DNA of 6,839 nucleotides, from contig JAEWMQ010000102.1 in the NCBI GenBank assembly GCA_023393125.1, positions 1 through 6,839 of the forward strand, in the 5' to 3' direction. This document shows, in pieces, positions 4,527-6,839 of this stretch (the first letter of the stretch is position 1; every line of letters begins with the position of its first letter). The notes under the pieces are model-generated. The model was not told the origin of the DNA. It made no database searches and saw nothing but the letters and a program-made list of their open reading frames with translations. This stretch comes from Bacillota bacterium. Lineage in GTDB: Bacteria > Bacillota > Clostridia > Lachnospirales > Cellulosilyticaceae. Position numbers and translations under genes: made by a program.

Positions 4527-5457
4527 TTCCGACGACGCCACCTCGGCGACCACCTTCGAAGACACCCCGCTCGCGCGTGAACTCGCCGACCTCAGCGCGC
4601 GCCGGCGTGCATTGGAGGCCGTCACCGTGGCACTGCCCTCCTCGACGCGGATCATCACGGTCTCGAACCAGAAGGGCGGCGTCGGGAAGACCACCACGAC
4701 GGTCAACCTGGCCGCGGCCCTCGCCTCGGTGGGTGCTCGAGTGCTCGTGATCGACTTGGATCCGCAGGGCAACGCCTCGACCGCACTCGGTGTGCCGCAC
4801 ACCGCGGACATCCCCAGCGTCTACGACGTGCTCATCGACGAATTCCCCCTCGCCGACATCGTGCAGACGAGCCCGGAGTCCCCACTGCTCACCTGCGCGC
4901 CCAGCACGATCCATCTGGCGGGTGCCGAGATCGAGCTCGTCTCGCAGGTCGCGCGGGAGCACCGGCTTCGGCGTGCGCTGGAGGAGTACCTCCGCAAGAG
5001 TGACGAGCCTCCGCACGTGGTCCTCATCGACTGCCCGCCCTCGCTCGGGCTCCTCACGATCAACGCGTTCACCGCCGCCGATGAGGTCCTGATCCCGATC
5101 CAGTGCGAGTATTACGCACTGGAAGGGCTCAGCCAGCTTCTGGGAAGCGTGCAGATGATCCAGAAGCACCTCAATCCCGTCATCCGGGTCTCCACGATCC
5201 TGCTCACGATGTACGACGGACGCACCAGGCTGGCACAGCAGGTGGCGGACGAGGTGCGCTCGCACTTCCAGGACGAGGTCTTGAAGACCGTCATCCCGCG
5301 CTCGGTGCGGGTGTCGGAGGCGCCGAGTTTCGGGCAGACCGTGATCGCGTACGACGGCGGATCCGCCGGCGCGGTGGCATATCGGGAAGCCGCAGTGGAG
5401 ATGCTCTCCCGCGGTCAGGCATCGTCGGGATCGACCGAAGACGGGAAGGAGATCTGA
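4519..5457 (+). CDS. parA: Chromosome partitioning ATPase ParA (Soj)
   Basis: ParA binds nonspecific nucleoid DNA in its ATP dimer form and, with ParB stimulating hydrolysis, moves or anchors newly copied origins. The 312-residue protein has an N-terminal extension of about 44 residues, common in actinobacterial ParA, then the deviant Walker A motif KGGVGKTTTT (52-61) with signature Lys K52 and P-loop K57. The A' motif is DLDPQGN (79-85) and Walker B is VVLIDCPP (167-174, D171). A typical ParA segment, PIQCEYYALEGLSQLL, follows at 193-208, and the C-terminal part carries IPRSVRVSEAPSFGQ (259-273). The GTG start lies within parS 3. An in-frame CTG at 4510 would prepend LFHV, giving the FHVKH reading of parS, and has better Shine-Dalgarno spacing. 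Its TGA overlaps the parB ATG, so the two are surely one operon. Confidence 0.97.
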   Translation: MKHSDDATSATTFEDTPLARELADLSARRRALEAVTVALPSSTRIITVSNQKGGVGKTTTTVNLAAALASVGARVLVIDLDPQGNASTALGVPHTADIPSVYDVLIDEFPLADIVQTSPESPLLTCAPSTIHLAGAEIELVSQVAREHRLRRALEEYLRKSDEPPHVVLIDCPPSLGLLTINAFTAADEVLIPIQCEYYALEGLSQLLGSVQMIQKHLNPVIRVSTILLTMYDGRTRLAQQVADEVRSHFQDEVLKTVIPRSVRVSEAPSFGQTVIAYDGGSAGAVAYREAAVEMLSRGQASSGSTEDGKEI

Positions 5458-6425
5458 TGGCCAAGCGCACCGGGTTGGGGAGGGGGATCGGCGCACTGAT
5501 CCCGACCTCGTCGGACACCACCGAGGCTCGACCGGTCGATGTGTTCTTCCCCGGCGCCCCGGCGAAGCCTGCAGCGGCGCCGTCCCCGGCGGAGGCCGAT
5601 GACGCGGCGGACCTCATCGAGGTCCCCGGTGCGCGCCTCCTCGAGATCGACCCGCACAGCATCGTCCCGAACCCCCGGCAGCCGCGCACCGTCTTCGACG
5701 AGGACGACCTCGCCGAGCTGGTACACAGCGTGCGTGAGTTCGGCGTGCTGCAGCCTGTCGTCGTCCGCGACCGCGGCGACGGCGTCTACGAGTTGATCAT
5801 GGGTGAGCGGCGCACCCGCGCCGCGCGCGAGGCGGGGCTGGAGAAGATCCCGGCGATCGTCCGCGACACCGCCGACGAAGATCTCCTCCGCGACGCGCTG
5901 CTGGAGAACCTGCACCGGTCGCAGCTGAACCCGTTGGAAGAGGCATCCGCCTATCAGCAGCTCCTTGAGGACTTCGGCATCACCCAGGAGGCGCTGGCGG
6001 CGCGGATCGGACGATCCCGGCCGCAGATCTCCAACACCATCCGGCTGCTCCGCCTCCCGGTACCGGTGCAGCAGCGCGTCGCAGCCGGCGTGCTCTCTGC
6101 CGGGCACGCGCGGGCGATCCTGTCGCTGAGCGACACCACGTCGATGCAGCAGCTCGCCGACAAGATCGTCAACGAGGATCTCTCGGTGCGTGCGGCCGAG
6201 GCTGCGGCCAAGTCGACCCCCTCGCCATCGAAGTCGGCGCCGAAGGCGGGAGCGCGGCGCGCCCACCTGGATGAGATCGCGGAACGCCTCGGGGACCGCC
6301 TGAACACGCGCGTCAAGATCGCGCTCGGTGCACGAAAAGGCCAGATCAGCATCGATTTCGCGACCGTGCAGGACCTCAACCGCATCCTCGCCGAACTCGG
6401 GCAGGACGACGCGCTCGGCGGCTGA
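5457..6425 (+). CDS. parB: Chromosome partitioning protein ParB (Spo0J), parS-binding CTPase
   Basis: ParB binds parS, uses CTP to close into a sliding clamp, forms the partition complex and stimulates ParA. The 322-residue protein opens with KRTGLGRGIGALIP (3-16), the short basic ParA-stimulating peptide. After a Pro/Ala linker (about 20-58) the ParB/Srx CTP-binding domain follows: IVPNPRQPRTVFDEDDLAEL (69-88), GVLQPVVVR (96-104) and GERRTRAAREAG (117-128). The ENLHRSQLNPLEEA segment is at 150-163. The parS-reading helix-turn-helix is about 176-200 (ITQEALAARIGRSRPQISNT), and the C-terminal dimer domain is about 268-318. The ATG overlaps the parA stop (TGATG) and is preceded by AAGGAG with 5-nt spacing. 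The frame is open upstream into parA, but homology and the Shine-Dalgarno fix the start at 5457. Length and motifs are normal; all three parS sites nearby are its targets. Confidence 0.98.
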   Translation: MAKRTGLGRGIGALIPTSSDTTEARPVDVFFPGAPAKPAAAPSPAEADDAADLIEVPGARLLEIDPHSIVPNPRQPRTVFDEDDLAELVHSVREFGVLQPVVVRDRGDGVYELIMGERRTRAAREAGLEKIPAIVRDTADEDLLRDALLENLHRSQLNPLEEASAYQQLLEDFGITQEALAARIGRSRPQISNTIRLLRLPVPVQQRVAAGVLSAGHARAILSLSDTTSMQQLADKIVNEDLSVRAAEAAAKSTPSPSKSAPKAGARRAHLDEIAERLGDRLNTRVKIALGARKGQISIDFATVQDLNRILAELGQDDALGG

Positions 6426-6447
6426 CCCGGAGGCGTCACAGAGCGCG

Positions 6448-6460
6448 TACGCTGGATTCG
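6448..6460 (+). promoter_or_regulatory. -10 element for a leaderless transcript
   Basis: TACGCT (6448-6453) is a good TAnnnT -10 element, and the GTG at 6461 begins 7 nt after it, where transcription would be expected to start. No convincing -35 is visible (ACCCGG at 17 bp spacing). No Shine-Dalgarno fits the GTG, as expected for leaderless mRNA, which is common in actinobacteria. Confidence 0.5.
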
Positions 6461-6808
6461 GTGTCAGAGTTCGATCCCCCCGCATCGCGTCGCCGCGCCA
6501 GCCTGGAGCTCCTCCGCGCGGAGGCGGCCGACGAGCTGTCCGTCCTCATCGCCGAGCGGCTCCGCAGCGGTGAGGACCCGTGGGATTTCATGGAGGAGCT
6601 GCCGTCCGTCGACGAGCGCGTCGTGTTCACGCTCCGTGCCGAGAACATCGCGGAGGCGGGCGGGATGAAGCCGACCGGCGCACGGCACTACCGTGTGCTG
6701 CGGCAGATCGCGCTCGACTACCCGCAGCTCACGACCGCGGTCTGGCGGTTGCTCGGTGAGACGAACACGCATCGACGCTGGGACGCGACAGTGCGCGACG
6801 CCGGCTGA
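6461..6808 (+). CDS. Small conserved-looking protein of unknown function
   Basis: I do not recognise a characterised family. The 115-residue product begins MSEFDPPASRRRASLELLRA. It is soluble-looking, with no signal peptide or membrane segment. The first half is rich in charged helical sequence (LRAEAADELSVLIAERLRSG, about 18-37), then comes DPWDFMEELPSVDERVVFTL (39-58). The second half contains ENIAEAGG, a basic patch GARHYRVLRQIALDYPQL (73-90) and AVWRLLGETNTHRRW (93-107). Base composition, third-position GC and length argue for a real gene. The GTG at 6461 lies 35 bp after the parB stop, directly downstream of a -10 element and without a Shine-Dalgarno, so it is probably transcribed separately as a leaderless mRNA. 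Its position after parB might hint at a link to chromosome biology, but nothing in the sequence shows this. Confidence 0.78.
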   Translation: MSEFDPPASRRRASLELLRAEAADELSVLIAERLRSGEDPWDFMEELPSVDERVVFTLRAENIAEAGGMKPTGARHYRVLRQIALDYPQLTTAVWRLLGETNTHRRWDATVRDAG

Positions 6809-6839
6809 GGCGCTGCCGACATGCAGAAGGGCCCCCCCA
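6809..6839 (+). terminator. Possible left half of a terminator, cut by the window edge
   Basis: After the stop at 6808 the sequence ends with AAGGG followed by a run of seven C and an A (6827-6839). Such a block looks like one arm of a GC-rich terminator stem, often bidirectional between convergent genes. The second arm would lie outside the window, so this is a guess from composition and position. Confidence 0.3.

Noticed and set aside
5103..5456. N-terminal extension of ParB into parA
   Set aside because: The frame is open upstream, but the translated part resembles no ParB, while ATG 5457 has an AAGGAG site and starts the standard KRTGLGRGIGALIP peptide.
4474..5496. A 340-codon open frame on the minus strand opposite parA
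   Set aside because: It is the shadow of the parA coding frame in high-GC DNA and has Arg/Asp/Gly-rich composition without motifs.
5415..6485. A 356-codon open frame on the minus strand opposite parB
   Set aside because: It is antisense to a full-length ParB with every expected motif and has no recognisable domain of its own.

Overview
The window looks like the chromosomal origin neighbourhood of a high-GC Gram-positive bacterium (Actinobacteria). The protein sequences resemble the family Microbacteriaceae, probably Microbacterium or a close relative; this assignment is from memory of family sequences and gene order, not from a search. Nearly every base belongs to a well-known housekeeping locus. 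I see no insertion sequence, prophage, CRISPR array, tRNA or rRNA, and no convincing evidence of an undescribed system.

Layout. Positions 1-992 (minus strand) hold the N-terminal 330 codons of dnaA, cut by the left edge. The divergent gap 993-1281 carries two perfect DnaA boxes exactly 100 bp apart, a plausible dnaA promoter pointing left and a plausible rpmH promoter pointing right. From 1282 to 4425 runs a tightly packed plus-strand cluster: rpmH (ribosomal protein L34), rnpA (RNase P protein), yidD (membrane insertion factor), yidC (membrane insertase, TTG start), a jag/khpB-like R3H protein, and rsmG (16S rRNA G527 methyltransferase). Several of these genes overlap by 3-4 bases at stop/start junctions, suggesting translational coupling. 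From 4426 to 6425 is the parAB chromosome-partitioning operon. Positions 6461-6808 hold a small conserved-looking protein of unknown function that seems to be made from a leaderless mRNA. The last 31 bases start what may be a terminator, cut by the edge.

How the parts work together. DnaA starts replication, and the origin proper is probably in the dnaA-dnaN gap beyond the left edge. ParB loads at parS and, with ParA, separates the new origins. Three perfect 16-bp parS sites lie within about 750 bp: one inside the first codons of rsmG, one just after the rsmG stop, and one that contains the parA start codon. RpmH and RnpA serve translation and tRNA processing, YidD and YidC serve membrane protein insertion, and RsmG modifies the ribosome.

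Points most worth a second look are the parS site built into the parA start (with an in-frame CTG at better Shine-Dalgarno spacing), the leaderless gene after parB, the DnaA box just downstream of the predicted dnaA -10 element, and the apparent loss of the GXXG loop in the Jag KH-like region.
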